Origin: Streptacidiphilus jeojiense
GTDB lineage: Bacteria; Actinomycetota; Actinomycetes; Streptomycetales; Streptomycetaceae
Assembly: GCF_000719095.1 (NCBI RefSeq)
Contig: NZ_JOEH01000026.1
Coordinates: forward strand, 1 to 64,000
Direction: 5' to 3'
Length of the DNA: 64,000 bases
Position numbers and translations under genes: made by a program. Positions 40,763 to 48,975 of the stretch are shown piece by piece. The notes below the pieces were generated by a model that saw only the letters and a program-made list of their open reading frames with translations, made no database searches and had not been told where the DNA came from. The first letter of the stretch is position 1. Every line of letters starts with the position of its first letter.

Positions 40763-41992
40763 ATGGCCCGTGAGCGCGCGTACGACCTCGTCCTGTTCGG
40801 CGCCACCGGCTTCACCGGGGCGCTGACCGCCGACTACCTGGCCTCGGCGGCGCCGGACGGCTGCCGGTGGGCCCTGGCCGGCCGCGACCGGGGCAAGCTG
40901 GAGGCGCTCCGGTCGCGGCTGGCCGCCGACCGCCCCGCGCTGGCCGAACTGCCGCTGCTGGTGGCCGATTCGGCCGACCCCGCCGCGCTGCGCGAGGTGG
41001 CTGCCGCTAGCCGGGTGGTGATCTCCACGGTCGGCCCCTACGCGCGGCACGGGGAACCGCTGGTGGCCGCCTGCGCCGAGGAGGGGACCGACTACGTCGA
41101 CCTGACCGGTGAGCCGGAGTTCGTGGACCGGATGTACCTGCGCCACCACGAACGCGCGGTGGCCAGTGGTGCCCGTATCGTGCACGCCTGCGGGTTCGAC
41201 TCGGTGCCGCACGACCTCGGCGTCCTGTTCACCGTCAACGCGCTGCCGCAGGGCAGCGCCGAGCGGCCGATCAGGGTGCAGGGCTTCGTGCGGGCCGGCG
41301 GCACGGTCTCCGGCGGGACGCTGGACTCCGCACTGACCGCCTTCTCCCGGCTGCTGCCGATGGCCCGGGCCGCCCGCGCGCGCCGGGCGGCCGAGCCGCG
41401 GCCGGCCGGACGCCGGGTCCGCGCGGTCACCGGCCTGCCGCGCCGGTCCCGCGCGGCAGCGGCCTGGGTGCTGCCGCTGCCCACCATCGACCCGCAGATC
41501 GTGGCGCGCTCGGCCGCCGCGCTGCCCGGCTACGGGCCGGACTTCCGCTATGCGCACCACGCCGCGGTCAGACTGCTGCCGGTGGCCCTGGCCGCGGCCC
41601 TCGGCGCGGCGGCCCTGGTCGGTGTCGCCCAGGTGCCGCCGCTGCGGCGCGCCGTCTCCTCGCTGCGCCGGCCGGGCCAGGGACCCAGCGACCGGCAGCG
41701 GGCCGACAGCTGGTTCACCGTCAGGTTCGTCGGCGAGAGCGGGGGCCGCCGGGTGGTCACCGAGGTCTCCGGCGGCGATCCCGGCTACACCGAGACCGCC
41801 AAGATGCTCGCCGAGGCCGCCCTCTCGCTGGCCTTCGACCCGCTGCCGCCCACCGCCGGACAGGTCACCACCGCCGCGGCCCTGGGCACCGCCCTGATCG
41901 ACCGCCTCACCGCCGCGGGACTGCGCTTCACCGTCCTGGACCCGCCGCCGAGCGGGCCGCCCACACGTCACCCCGCCCCGGCCGGCCGCTGA
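40763..41992 (+). CDS. Saccharopine-dehydrogenase-like / trans-acting enoyl reductase family protein
   Basis: A 409-residue protein. The N-terminal Rossmann fold has YDLVLFGATGFTGALTADYL and WALAGRDRGKLEALR; STVGPYARHGEPLVAAC and GTDYVDLTGE follow; then HACGFDSVPHDLG. This is the actinobacterial branch annotated saccharopine dehydrogenase NADP-binding or trans-acting enoyl reductase, known in mycobacterial lipid synthesis. There is a membrane-like segment near residue 275 (LLPVALAAALGAAALVGV). No lipid synthase gene is adjacent. It is convergent with the haemoglobin gene (7-bp gap). Confidence 0.88.
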   Translation: MARERAYDLVLFGATGFTGALTADYLASAAPDGCRWALAGRDRGKLEALRSRLAADRPALAELPLLVADSADPAALREVAAASRVVISTVGPYARHGEPLVAACAEEGTDYVDLTGEPEFVDRMYLRHHERAVASGARIVHACGFDSVPHDLGVLFTVNALPQGSAERPIRVQGFVRAGGTVSGGTLDSALTAFSRLLPMARAARARRAAEPRPAGRRVRAVTGLPRRSRAAAAWVLPLPTIDPQIVARSAAALPGYGPDFRYAHHAAVRLLPVALAAALGAAALVGVAQVPPLRRAVSSLRRPGQGPSDRQRADSWFTVRFVGESGGRRVVTEVSGGDPGYTETAKMLAEAALSLAFDPLPPTAGQVTTAAALGTALIDRLTAAGLRFTVLDPPPSGPPTRHPAPAGR

Positions 41993-41999
41993 GGAGCCG

Positions 42000-42455
42000 T
42001 CAGGCCAGGCCGTCCCAGCCCCAGCGCGGGGTGGGCCCCGGGTCGCCGAGGTCCTGGCCCACCGGGTCGGCGGAGACGTCGCGGGCGATCGCGGTTCCCC
42101 AGTCGAAGTACTCCAGGACCCGCCGGCGCAGCAGCTCGTCGTCCGGCAGCTCCTTCTCGACGGCGGTCGTCATCAGCTCCATCCAGCGCAGCCGCTGCTC
42201 CTCGGTGATCGACAGGCCGAGGTGCGAGCGCAGCAGCGACTGGTGGCCGCCGAGCCCGTCGGTGAAGCCGGTGGGGCCGCCGAAGACCTCGGCGAGCCAG
42301 ACCGCCACATGCTCGACGTGGGTGCGGCTGAAGTCGGCGAAGACCGGCGCCAGCAGGGGGTCGGCCAGCACGGCGTCGTAGAAGGTGTTGCTCAGCCGGC
42401 GCAGTGCGTCGATCCCGCCGACGGCCTCGAACAGGGTCTCGGAACGCTCGGTCAT
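42000..42455 (-). CDS. Truncated haemoglobin, group II
   Basis: A 151-residue haem protein. It has the 2-on-2 globin pattern with LFEAVGGIDALRRLSNTFYD (helices A/B), the proximal His in the LGGHQSLLRSHLG region and Trp in RLRWMELM at position G8, the group II hallmark. Such proteins bind oxygen or nitric oxide and are linked to redox stress. The ATG follows GGGAGGACC. It lies 135 bp downstream of a TetR gene on the same strand and may be under its control. Confidence 0.9.
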   Translation of the reverse strand: MTERSETLFEAVGGIDALRRLSNTFYDAVLADPLLAPVFADFSRTHVEHVAVWLAEVFGGPTGFTDGLGGHQSLLRSHLGLSITEEQRLRWMELMTTAVEKELPDDELLRRRVLEYFDWGTAIARDVSADPVGQDLGDPGPTPRWGWDGLA

Positions 42456-42590
42456 GCTGGTCCTCCCGTGGTGTGTGCCAGGTCCGCCTGTGCACAGTCT
42501 CCGTCGGAAGGGCGCGTCGCGGTGCCGAACCGGGGGAGCCGCGGACCGCGTCGTTCGACTGCGTCGGCCGACCCTGCCGGTCGGTACTGG

Positions 42591-43247
42591 TCAGTGCCGG
42601 GCGTGGCGCTGGTGCTCGTGCGCGGCCCGGTGCCGGTCCGCCGGCCCGGCGGGGTTCGGCTCGCCGGGGGCGGCGGCCGGGCGCAGGCCGGCCAGGGTGA
42701 CTGTCACCAGGCGGTGCACCGCGCTCTCGTCCGGCAGGCTCCCCGCCGCCGAGAGTGCGTGCAGGCAGTAGAGCGCGAGTTCGTCGGGGGAGACGTCCGC
42801 CCGCAGCGCGCCGACCGCCGCGGCCTCGCCGAGCACCTCCTGGAACAGGTCGACCAGCCGCTGCTCGGCGCGGGCGAAGGGCTCGCCGCGGTGGACGAGT
42901 GCGGCGACGTCGATGCCGGCGTGGCGGGCGCGGTGGTGGCAGATGAGGGCGTAGGTCCCCAGGACCGCGTGCAGCCGCTCCTCGGGCGTGCCGGCCCGGT
43001 CGCGGAGTTCGGCGAGCTGGGCGAGGTGCGCCGCGACGTGCTCCTCGTGGCGGGCGATCAGGATCGAGTCGACGTCGGGGAAGTACTTGTACAGCGTCGC
43101 CCGCCCGATCCCGGCCTGCTCGGCGATCTGCGTCATCTTCACCGACGCCAGGCCGTGCTCGCCGACCAGGGCCGCGGTGGTCTCCATGATCGCGTCGCGC
43201 ACGGCATGGCGGTGCGCCTCGATCGTCTCGTTCCACAGTTTCGGCAC
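42591..43247 (-). CDS. TetR-family regulator
   Basis: A 218-residue regulator. The N-terminal HTH (residues 15-62) reads RDAIMETTAALVGEHGLASV then MTQIAEQAGIGRATLYKYFPD, typical of TetR. The ligand domain is helical, and the C-terminus is a charged, His-rich tail (RHRAAHEHQRHARH). The start is a GTG at 43247. Inverted repeats lie just upstream (43262-43309). Neighbours are a truncated haemoglobin and a secreted glucanase-like enzyme; which one it controls is unclear. Confidence 0.92.
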   Translation of the reverse strand: MPKLWNETIEAHRHAVRDAIMETTAALVGEHGLASVKMTQIAEQAGIGRATLYKYFPDVDSILIARHEEHVAAHLAQLAELRDRAGTPEERLHAVLGTYALICHHRARHAGIDVAALVHRGEPFARAEQRLVDLFQEVLGEAAAVGALRADVSPDELALYCLHALSAAGSLPDESAVHRLVTVTLAGLRPAAAPGEPNPAGPADRHRAAHEHQRHARH

Positions 43248-43565
43248 ACCTGCATGCTACACATTGACGCTACCGAGACAGAGCGTCTTGGCAGCGACTC
43301 AATGTCTCGTAAAACCGAGGGCCGTCCCGACGGAGGCGCCGGTTTCCGCGAAACCGTCAGAATCCGACGCATCGGCAGGGAGTCAGAGGATGATCGAGGC
43401 CATCGGCCTCGGCAAGCGCGACGGAGACACCACGGCGACGCCCGGGCCGGACGGCGGACGGGCGGTCCGGCTGGGCCGAACAGGGGAGTGCGGACTTGCC
43501 CCGCCCCTCCGCAGGGAATGGATCGCTGCGCTCTGCCCGATCCTCCTCACCCACTCCGGAGCGAT
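43248..43565. promoter_or_regulatory. Divergent intergenic region with candidate TetR operators
   Basis: This 318-bp region has no convincing gene. Near the TetR start it holds CATTGA (43262-43267) with TCAATG (43299-43304), and CGAGACA (43274-43280) with TGTCTCG (43303-43309). These are two offset inverted repeats in a locally AT-richer patch, probably an autoregulatory site. The rest up to 43565 shows nothing except GGAGCG before the glucanase start. Confidence 0.4.
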
Positions 43566-44399
43566 ATGCGCGCCGTGCCGCGTACAGCCGTCCTGTGCGC
43601 CCTGACCGCAGCCGTGATGGTGGCGCTGCTGCTGCCCGCCACCCCCGGGGCCCGGGCCGCCGTGGCCCGGCGCCCGGCCGCGCCCCAGGCCCTGGTCTTC
43701 GACGAGGAGTTCAACTCGCCGAGCTGGGGGCGCCGGGGCGCGGTGTGGGCCGAGTCCACGGTCGCCTACCCCGACGGCGGGAGGGCCGACCGCAACGACG
43801 CCAAGCTCGACCAGCTGGAACCGGCGGCGATGCGGATCAGCCACGGCGCGCTGCAGGTCACCGCCACGGCCAGGACGGCCCACGGCCCCTGGCGGACCGG
43901 CCTGCTGAGCACCGAGCCGTACGGCTCGGGTGCCGCGGGCGGCAACGGCTTCCAGCTCAGGACCGGCGACTACGCGCAGGTCCGGCTGAAGCTCCCCGGC
44001 CGTCAGGACGGCGGCGGCCACGGCGCCTGGCCGGGCCTGTGGACCTGGCGCGACGGCAACGAGGTCGACCTCATGGAATGGCACAGCGAGACCCCCGACA
44101 TCATCGAGTTCGCCAACCACTCCGAGGGCGCCGACACCTTCGCCTTCGTCCACTCGCCGCTGGTGGGCTTCGGCAAGTGGATCAACGTGGCGGTGCGCTT
44201 CAACGCGGATGACGTGAGCTGGTACGTCGGGGACGACACCCACAGCCTGCGGTTGGCGCAGAGCGACCGCACCGGTGTCGGCCCGGACTGGCACGCCTAC
44301 CTGATCGCCAATCTCAGCGTCTCGGCCCAGCCCGGCCGGTTCCCGGTCTCGACCCGTCCGATCACCCTGCTGATCGACCGGATCCGGGTCTACCGGTAG
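43566..44399 (+). CDS. Secreted GH16-like glycoside hydrolase
   Basis: A 277-residue exported enzyme. The signal peptide covers residues 1-31 (VLCALTAAVMVALLLPATPGARA). The concanavalin-like fold carries the GH16 catalytic signature ExDxxE in GNEVDLMEWH, Glu166-Asp168-Glu171, and aromatic segments such as GAWPGLWTWRDG for glycan binding. Substrate may be a beta-1,3- or mixed-linkage glucan, but the overall sequence is a divergent branch. The ATG at 43566 follows CCGGAGCG. The 3' end overlaps a convergent aldo-keto reductase gene by 10 bp. Confidence 0.75.
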   Translation: MRAVPRTAVLCALTAAVMVALLLPATPGARAAVARRPAAPQALVFDEEFNSPSWGRRGAVWAESTVAYPDGGRADRNDAKLDQLEPAAMRISHGALQVTATARTAHGPWRTGLLSTEPYGSGAAGGNGFQLRTGDYAQVRLKLPGRQDGGGHGAWPGLWTWRDGNEVDLMEWHSETPDIIEFANHSEGADTFAFVHSPLVGFGKWINVAVRFNADDVSWYVGDDTHSLRLAQSDRTGVGPDWHAYLIANLSVSAQPGRFPVSTRPITLLIDRIRVYR

Positions 44400-45424
44400 G
44401 CCGGGGCCCGGCGCCGCAGCGCGGGGTCGAGCAGCGCCGGCGGGGTGTCCAGCTTCTCGTGCGCGGCCAGGTCGACGCCGGGGGCGACCACGGTGTCGAT
44501 CGCGTCCAGCACGTCGCCGGGGAGCACCGTGTCCGCGGCGGCCAGCTGGGCCCGCAGGTGGTCCAGGGTGCGCGGGCCGATGATCGCGCTGGTCACCCCG
44601 GGATGCGCGGTCACGAAGCCGAGCGCGAGCTGAATCAGCGTCAGTCCGGCCTCCTCGGCGACCTTGGCCAGCTGCTCGACGGCGTCGAGCCTGGCCCGGT
44701 TGGCGGGCAGGGCGGTGTCGAAGCGCTGCGGCATCAGCCTGGAGCGGTTGGTGCTGACCGTCCGGCCCGCGCGGACCGCGCCCGACAGCCAGCCGGAGGC
44801 CAGCGGGCTCCACGCCAGCACGCCGAGCCCGTACTGCTCGGTCACCGGCAGGACGTGGGTCTCGATCCCGCGCTGCAGGATCGAGTAGCTGGGCTGCTCG
44901 GTGACGTAGCGGGCCAGGTGGTGTTCGCGGGCGGCCCACTGGGCCTGCACGATGCGGTAGGCGGGGAAGGTGGAGGAGCCGAAGTAGCGGATCTTGCCCG
45001 CGCGCTGCAGGTCCGTCAGCGCCGAGAGCGTCTCCTCGTCGCTGGTGTCCGGGTCCCACCGGTGGATCTGGTAGAGGTCGACGTGGTCGACGCCGAGCCG
45101 GCGCAGGCTGTTCTCCAGCTCGGTGACCAGCCAGCGGCGGGAACTGCCGCGGTGGTTGCGCTCCTCGCCCATCGGCAGGGTCGCCTTGGTGGCCAGCACG
45201 ATGTCGTCGCGGCGGCCGGCGATGGCCTTGCCGACCATCTCCTCCGACTCGCCGGCGCCGTACATGTCGGCGGTGTCGATGAGGTTGACCCCGCCCTCCA
45301 GGGCGGCGTCGACGATGGCGGTGGCCTGGTCCTGGGTGGTGCTTCCGATGCTGCCGAAGTTCATCGCGCCCAGCGCGAGCGAGCTGACCTGCACACCGGT
45401 GCGGCCCAAGGTGCGGTACTGCAT
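44390..45424 (-). CDS. Aldo/keto reductase
   Basis: A 344-residue NADPH-dependent reductase with a TIM barrel. It has RTLGRTGVQVSSLALGAMNFG at the start, catalytic Asp and Tyr in NLIDTADMYGAGESEEMVG, Lys in DIVLATKA, and His in DLYQIHRWDP. These enzymes reduce small aldehydes or ketones. The ATG at 45424 follows GGAGGAACAC. It is divergent from a TetR gene, with two related palindromes between them, and is probably repressed by that protein. Confidence 0.93.
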   Translation of the reverse strand: MQYRTLGRTGVQVSSLALGAMNFGSIGSTTQDQATAIVDAALEGGVNLIDTADMYGAGESEEMVGKAIAGRRDDIVLATKATLPMGEERNHRGSSRRWLVTELENSLRRLGVDHVDLYQIHRWDPDTSDEETLSALTDLQRAGKIRYFGSSTFPAYRIVQAQWAAREHHLARYVTEQPSYSILQRGIETHVLPVTEQYGLGVLAWSPLASGWLSGAVRAGRTVSTNRSRLMPQRFDTALPANRARLDAVEQLAKVAEEAGLTLIQLALGFVTAHPGVTSAIIGPRTLDHLRAQLAAADTVLPGDVLDAIDTVVAPGVDLAAHEKLDTPPALLDPALRRRAPAYR

Positions 45425-45507
45425 GACTGTGTTCCTCCGTCGCGGGTGAAGCATGGTGGCACTGCCCGGCTTGGTCGCCGGGCTCCTGCTCTGGCATCAT
45501 TCGAATA

Positions 45508-45550
45508 AGCGGAACGTTGCTCCGCTAACGATACGGAACTATGTTCCGCT
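45508..45550. promoter_or_regulatory. Twin TetR operators
   Basis: Two related palindromes, AGCGGAACGTTGCTCCGCT (45508-45526) and TACGGAACTATGTTCCGCT (45532-45550), lie 24 bp apart centre to centre. They sit between the divergent aldo-keto reductase and TetR genes. The shared CGGAAC half-sites and the spacing of about two helical turns suggest cooperative binding of TetR dimers. Confidence 0.75.
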
Positions 45551-45590
45551 TTGGCAAGCGGCGCATGTGGACAGTGGAGGAAAGGGCGCA

Positions 45591-46202
45591 GTGACCGACA
45601 ACGGCGAGGCGGCAGAGGCGGGCGCGGGCGCGGGGGCCGCGGTCCGGCCCAGGCGGGCGGACGCCCGGCGCAACCAGGAGGCACTGCTGGACGCGGCCGC
45701 CGCGGTCTTCGTCGCGTCGGGCGTGGAGGCGCCGGTGCGCGACATCGCCGCCGAGGCCGGCGTCGGGACCGGCACCATCTACCGCCACTTCCCGACCCGG
45801 GCGGACCTGATCATCGCGGTCTACCGGCACCAGGTCGAAGCCTGCGCCGAGGCCGGCCCGGCCCTGCTGGCCGCCGGCGGCAGCCCGCACGCCGCGCTGG
45901 GGCAGTGGATCGACCTCTTCGTGGACTTCCTGGTCACCAAGCACGGACTCGCCGCCGCGCTGCGGTCCGACCAGGCCGGCTTCGAGACGCTGCACACCTA
46001 CTTCCTGGACCGCCTCGTGCCGGTGTGCAGCCGACTGCTGGACGCCGCGGTCGCCTCCGGCGAGATCCGGTCCGACCTCACCGCCCTGGAACTGATGCAC
46101 GGGGTGGGCAACCTCTGCATCGGCGCGGACAGCGACCCCCGCTACGACGCGCGCCGACTGGTGGAGGTCCTCGTCGCGGGGCTGCTGCGCCAACCGCGCT
46201 GA
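45591..46202 (+). CDS. TetR-family regulator of the aldo-keto reductase gene
   Basis: A 203-residue regulator. After an Ala/Gly-rich start, the HTH (residues 22-68) reads NQEALLDAAAAVFVASGVEA then VRDIAAEAGVGTGTIYRHFPT. A TetR C-terminal domain of the SCO1712/YbiH type follows (LRSDQAGFETLHTYFLDRLVP). The GTG at 45591 follows GGAGGAAAGGG. The divergent aldo-keto reductase gene and the twin palindromes upstream indicate local repression, relieved by an aldehyde-like or toxic ligand (inference). Confidence 0.92.
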   Translation: MTDNGEAAEAGAGAGAAVRPRRADARRNQEALLDAAAAVFVASGVEAPVRDIAAEAGVGTGTIYRHFPTRADLIIAVYRHQVEACAEAGPALLAAGGSPHAALGQWIDLFVDFLVTKHGLAAALRSDQAGFETLHTYFLDRLVPVCSRLLDAAVASGEIRSDLTALELMHGVGNLCIGADSDPRYDARRLVEVLVAGLLRQPR

Positions 46203-46247
46203 CGGGCCATCGGGGGAGGGCCGGCCCGCCGGGGCGGGAACGACGAC

Positions 46248-46280
46248 GTGGGTCCCCGCCCTTGCAGGCGGGGACCCACG
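46248..46280. terminator. Bidirectional hairpin terminator
   Basis: A perfect 14-bp stem (CGTGGGTCCCCGCC at 46248-46261 with its complement at 46267-46280) and a five-base loop lie between the convergent TetR and surface-protein genes, so the hairpin can serve both. Confidence 0.85.
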
Positions 46281-46311
46281 GGTGCAGCCGGGCTGCCGGG
46301 GAGGTTTCCGG

Positions 46312-46746
46312 TCAGGCCTGGCTGCCGCTGTGGCGGCGGCGCAGCACGACGGCGCCGATGCCCACGGCACCGATCAGGGCCGCGCCGGCCGCCAGGTCGG
46401 CGGTGTTGGCGCCCTGGCTGGTGGAGCCGATGCCGGTGTGCACGGTGCCGGAGGGAACCTTGGCGTCCGGGCAGACCCGGGCCGCGAAGGAGGCGGCACC
46501 GTTGGCGGCGCTCTGCAGCGCGGTCAGGTTGTCCCGCTCGGCGGTGCCGGGGTGGCCGCCGCCGGCGACCTGCTTCTTGTAGTCCGACACGGCGGCGTTG
46601 TAGGCGGCCTCCGCCTTCTCGGCGGCCGTCACGGCCTTGGCGCAGGCCCGGGAGGCCTGCGGCGTCGCCGCCTGGGCTGCGGGGGCGACGAGGGCCAGGC
46701 TCGCGCCCAGAACAGCAGTACCGACAACGGCGTGAATGGAACGCAT
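46312..46746 (-). CDS. Exported protein with C-terminal membrane anchor
   Basis: A 144-residue protein. The signal peptide covers residues 1-27 (HAVVGTAVLGASLALVAPAAQAA). The Ala-rich helical body has two cysteines (ACAKAV and ARVCPDA) that could pair. The end has a hydrophobic segment LAAGAALIGAVGIGAVVL followed by RRR, which acts as a membrane stop. This is a small surface-anchored protein. There is no LPxTG motif and no family I recognise. Third-position composition is normal for the window. Confidence 0.7.
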   Translation of the reverse strand: MRSIHAVVGTAVLGASLALVAPAAQAATPQASRACAKAVTAAEKAEAAYNAAVSDYKKQVAGGGHPGTAERDNLTALQSAANGAASFAARVCPDAKVPSGTVHTGIGSTSQGANTADLAAGAALIGAVGIGAVVLRRRHSGSQA

Positions 46747-47110
46747 GCTTGTGCTACCTCCAGCAAGCCCCGGGCGCGGCACGGTGTACCGCTTCCAACC
46801 CTGGCTCACAGGAATCACACAAGTCGGACTCCCCACCCACCGCATGTCGGCGTCCGGTCCGAACGGGTCGCGGTCGCGGTGTGTCGCGCCGGTCAATGCC
46901 GCATACCTACTGCTCAGCGTGGTAACGGTCCGTCAGGGGACGAAGTGTCAGCTGACGCCCCAAAAGGGTGACGGGGTGTCGGCTGCGGTCGGCGGTTGGT
47001 GCTGTTTGTGAGGGTGTGGCCCGGCTGACTGGTTCATACCAAAGCTCGCTACGATCCCGCCGGGGCCCAGGGGTCGGAACGGGCCCGGGGTGGATCGGAG
47101 GGGTGGGACA
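46747..47110. other. Divergent intergenic region, no gene seen
   Basis: This 364-bp stretch lies between the surface-protein gene and the membrane-anchored XRE pair. A -10-like TACGAT at 47050-47055 could serve the XRE pair, but no good -35 lies at 17 bp. Possible reading frames lack start signals and codon bias. I see no repeats. Confidence 0.4.
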
Positions 47111-47986
47111 GTGGCGCGTTGGAAGGCGTTGCCCGGCGGGCTCGACCCGGCGGTGGTGGAGTTCGTGGGCGGGTTGCGTTCTGCGAAGGACGACAGCGGA
47201 CTGACGCTGAGACGGCTCGCCGTCAGAACCGGCTACAGCGCCTCGTCCTGGGAGCGCTATCTCGGCGGGCGGCTGCTGCCCCCGCCCGAGGCGGTCGAGG
47301 CACTGGCCGAGCTGGCCGGGACGGACTCGGCCCGGCTGCTGGCCCGGTACGAGATGGCGGCGGACGCCTGGCGCCGGGAACAGCCCGAGGACTCCGGGCA
47401 GCCAGGGGACGACGGCGTCGCCCCGGTCGGACAGGACGTCGGACCGGACGTCGGACCGGACGACCCCTCAGCCGTACCGGTGCAGGCCGCGTCCACGGCC
47501 GACGAGGCCGAGCCTGCCCCACCTGCCGAGCCTGTCGTGCACGCCGTGCCTGCCGTCACGGCGCCCGCCGGCCAGCGCAGCCGGGCGCGCCTGCAACTGC
47601 TGGTCACCGCCGTCGTCTCGGCCGCGCTGGGCGCGACGGTGGCGACGCTGGTGGTGCTCGCGGGCCAGGGCCGGTCGGTGGCCGCCCCCGCCCGGGTGGG
47701 TGCGGTGGCGCGGCCGGTCGACTACGCCTGCGACTACGTCCGCAGAGCGGGCCGCTGGTACGCAGGGAACAGCACCACCCTGACCGACCCGCTCGAGGTC
47801 GACATGTCCGGTCCGGAGGTGGCCGAGCTGCAGTGCCTGCTGCAGCGTGCGGGGATCTCCCCCGGCGGCATCGACGGCAACTTCGGCCCGCTGACCGAGG
47901 CCGCGGTCATCCAGGCGCAGAAGACCTACCGGCTGGACGTCGACGGACAGGTGGGGCCGCGGACCTGGGCGGCGTTGCGCGGATGA
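47111..47986 (+). CDS. Membrane-anchored XRE protein with extracellular peptidoglycan-binding domain
   Basis: A 291-residue single-pass protein. The N-terminal HTH (residues 17-60) reads LRSAKDDSGLTLRRLAVRTG then SSWERYLGGRLLPPPEAV. A Pro/Ala/Asp-rich linker (88-158) leads to one membrane segment (about 161-184). The outer part ends in a PG_binding_1 domain (228-291) with VAELQCLLQRAGISPGGIDG then GPLTEAAVIQAQKTYRLDVDG. It is oriented to bind DNA inside and cell wall outside. The GTG at 47111 follows GGAGGGGTGG. The next gene overlaps it by ATGA and encodes a paralogue. Confidence 0.85.
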   Translation: MARWKALPGGLDPAVVEFVGGLRSAKDDSGLTLRRLAVRTGYSASSWERYLGGRLLPPPEAVEALAELAGTDSARLLARYEMAADAWRREQPEDSGQPGDDGVAPVGQDVGPDVGPDDPSAVPVQAASTADEAEPAPPAEPVVHAVPAVTAPAGQRSRARLQLLVTAVVSAALGATVATLVVLAGQGRSVAAPARVGAVARPVDYACDYVRRAGRWYAGNSTTLTDPLEVDMSGPEVAELQCLLQRAGISPGGIDGNFGPLTEAAVIQAQKTYRLDVDGQVGPRTWAALRG

Positions 47987-48936
47987 GCCACATCCCACCC
48001 GAATGCGTGCGCCTGGCCGCCGAGTTGCGCCTGCTGCGCGAGCGCTGCGGGCTGACGCTGTCCGCGCTGTCCGCCGCGTCGCCCTACAGCAGGTCGTCCT
48101 GGCAGCGCTATCTGGCCGGGCGGACACTGCCGCCCTGGCCCGCCGTGCGCACCCTGTGCGAGCTGGCGCAGGAGCCGGAGCCGCGGTTGGAGGCGATGTG
48201 GGAACTGGCCGAGTCCGCGTGGAGCCGGCGGACGGCGACACTGGCGACGCCGTCGGTTCCGTCGGTCTCTTCGGCCCAGCCGGTCGGCCCGGTCGGGAGC
48301 TCGCAGGACGCCGACGTCCGGACCGAGGAACCGCCTACGGCCGAACCCGGCGAACCCGGCGAACCCGGCGAACCCGGCGAACCCGGCGAGCCCGGTCCTG
48401 TCGTGCCCGCTGCCGCTCCCGCCGGGGGAGCGGCCGGACGGGCCCGGAGGCGGTGGACGATCGGCCTCGCCACCGGCGCCGTCGCGTTACTCGCCTGCGC
48501 GGCCTTCACCGTCTCGGCCGCGGACGGCGGCGCCTCGCCCGGCGCCGGCTCCGCACACCCGTCGTCCTCGGCTTTCCACGTCGGCTGCACCGGAGCCGCC
48601 TGCGACGGGCTGGACCCGGGCACGGAGCTGTGCGGAGTCGAACCGCAGACCCTGCTCCATGTGCAGACCCCGGCCGGAGTCGGGCTCGAGATCCGGTACA
48701 ACCCGCTCTGTCGGGCCGCCTGGGCCAGGGTCTGGAACGCCAGGTCCGGCGACCGGCTCAGCCTCTCCACCCAGGGCCGGCCGACCCAGAGCGCCACGGT
48801 CTCGCACCCGAGCAACGTCGACCCGTTCGTCTACACGCGCCTGGTGGCCCTCGCCGGTGGGAGTGCTCCGTTGAAGGCCTGCGTGACCCTCGGGCCGGGC
48901 AAGGCCGCCGAGTGCTACTCGGCGACACCGCCCTGA
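47983..48936 (+). CDS. Membrane-anchored XRE protein with extracellular DUF2690-like domain
   Basis: A 317-residue single-pass protein. The HTH (residues 10-55) reads LRLLRERCGLTLSALSAAS then SRSSWQRYLAGRTLPPWPAV and is clearly paralogous to the gene upstream. A Pro-rich linker includes five to six GEP tripeptides (121-138). One membrane segment covers about 158-178. The outer domain (195-315) has paired cysteines (CTGAACDGLDPGTELCG) and resembles DUF2690. Translation is coupled to the preceding gene, so the two proteins may act together as a transmembrane regulator. Confidence 0.82.
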   Translation: MSHIPPECVRLAAELRLLRERCGLTLSALSAASPYSRSSWQRYLAGRTLPPWPAVRTLCELAQEPEPRLEAMWELAESAWSRRTATLATPSVPSVSSAQPVGPVGSSQDADVRTEEPPTAEPGEPGEPGEPGEPGEPGPVVPAAAPAGGAAGRARRRWTIGLATGAVALLACAAFTVSAADGGASPGAGSAHPSSSAFHVGCTGAACDGLDPGTELCGVEPQTLLHVQTPAGVGLEIRYNPLCRAAWARVWNARSGDRLSLSTQGRPTQSATVSHPSNVDPFVYTRLVALAGGSAPLKACVTLGPGKAAECYSATPP

Positions 48937-48975
48937 CCAGGGACGACATCGTGCGGTGCGGGATCCGGCGGGCAG

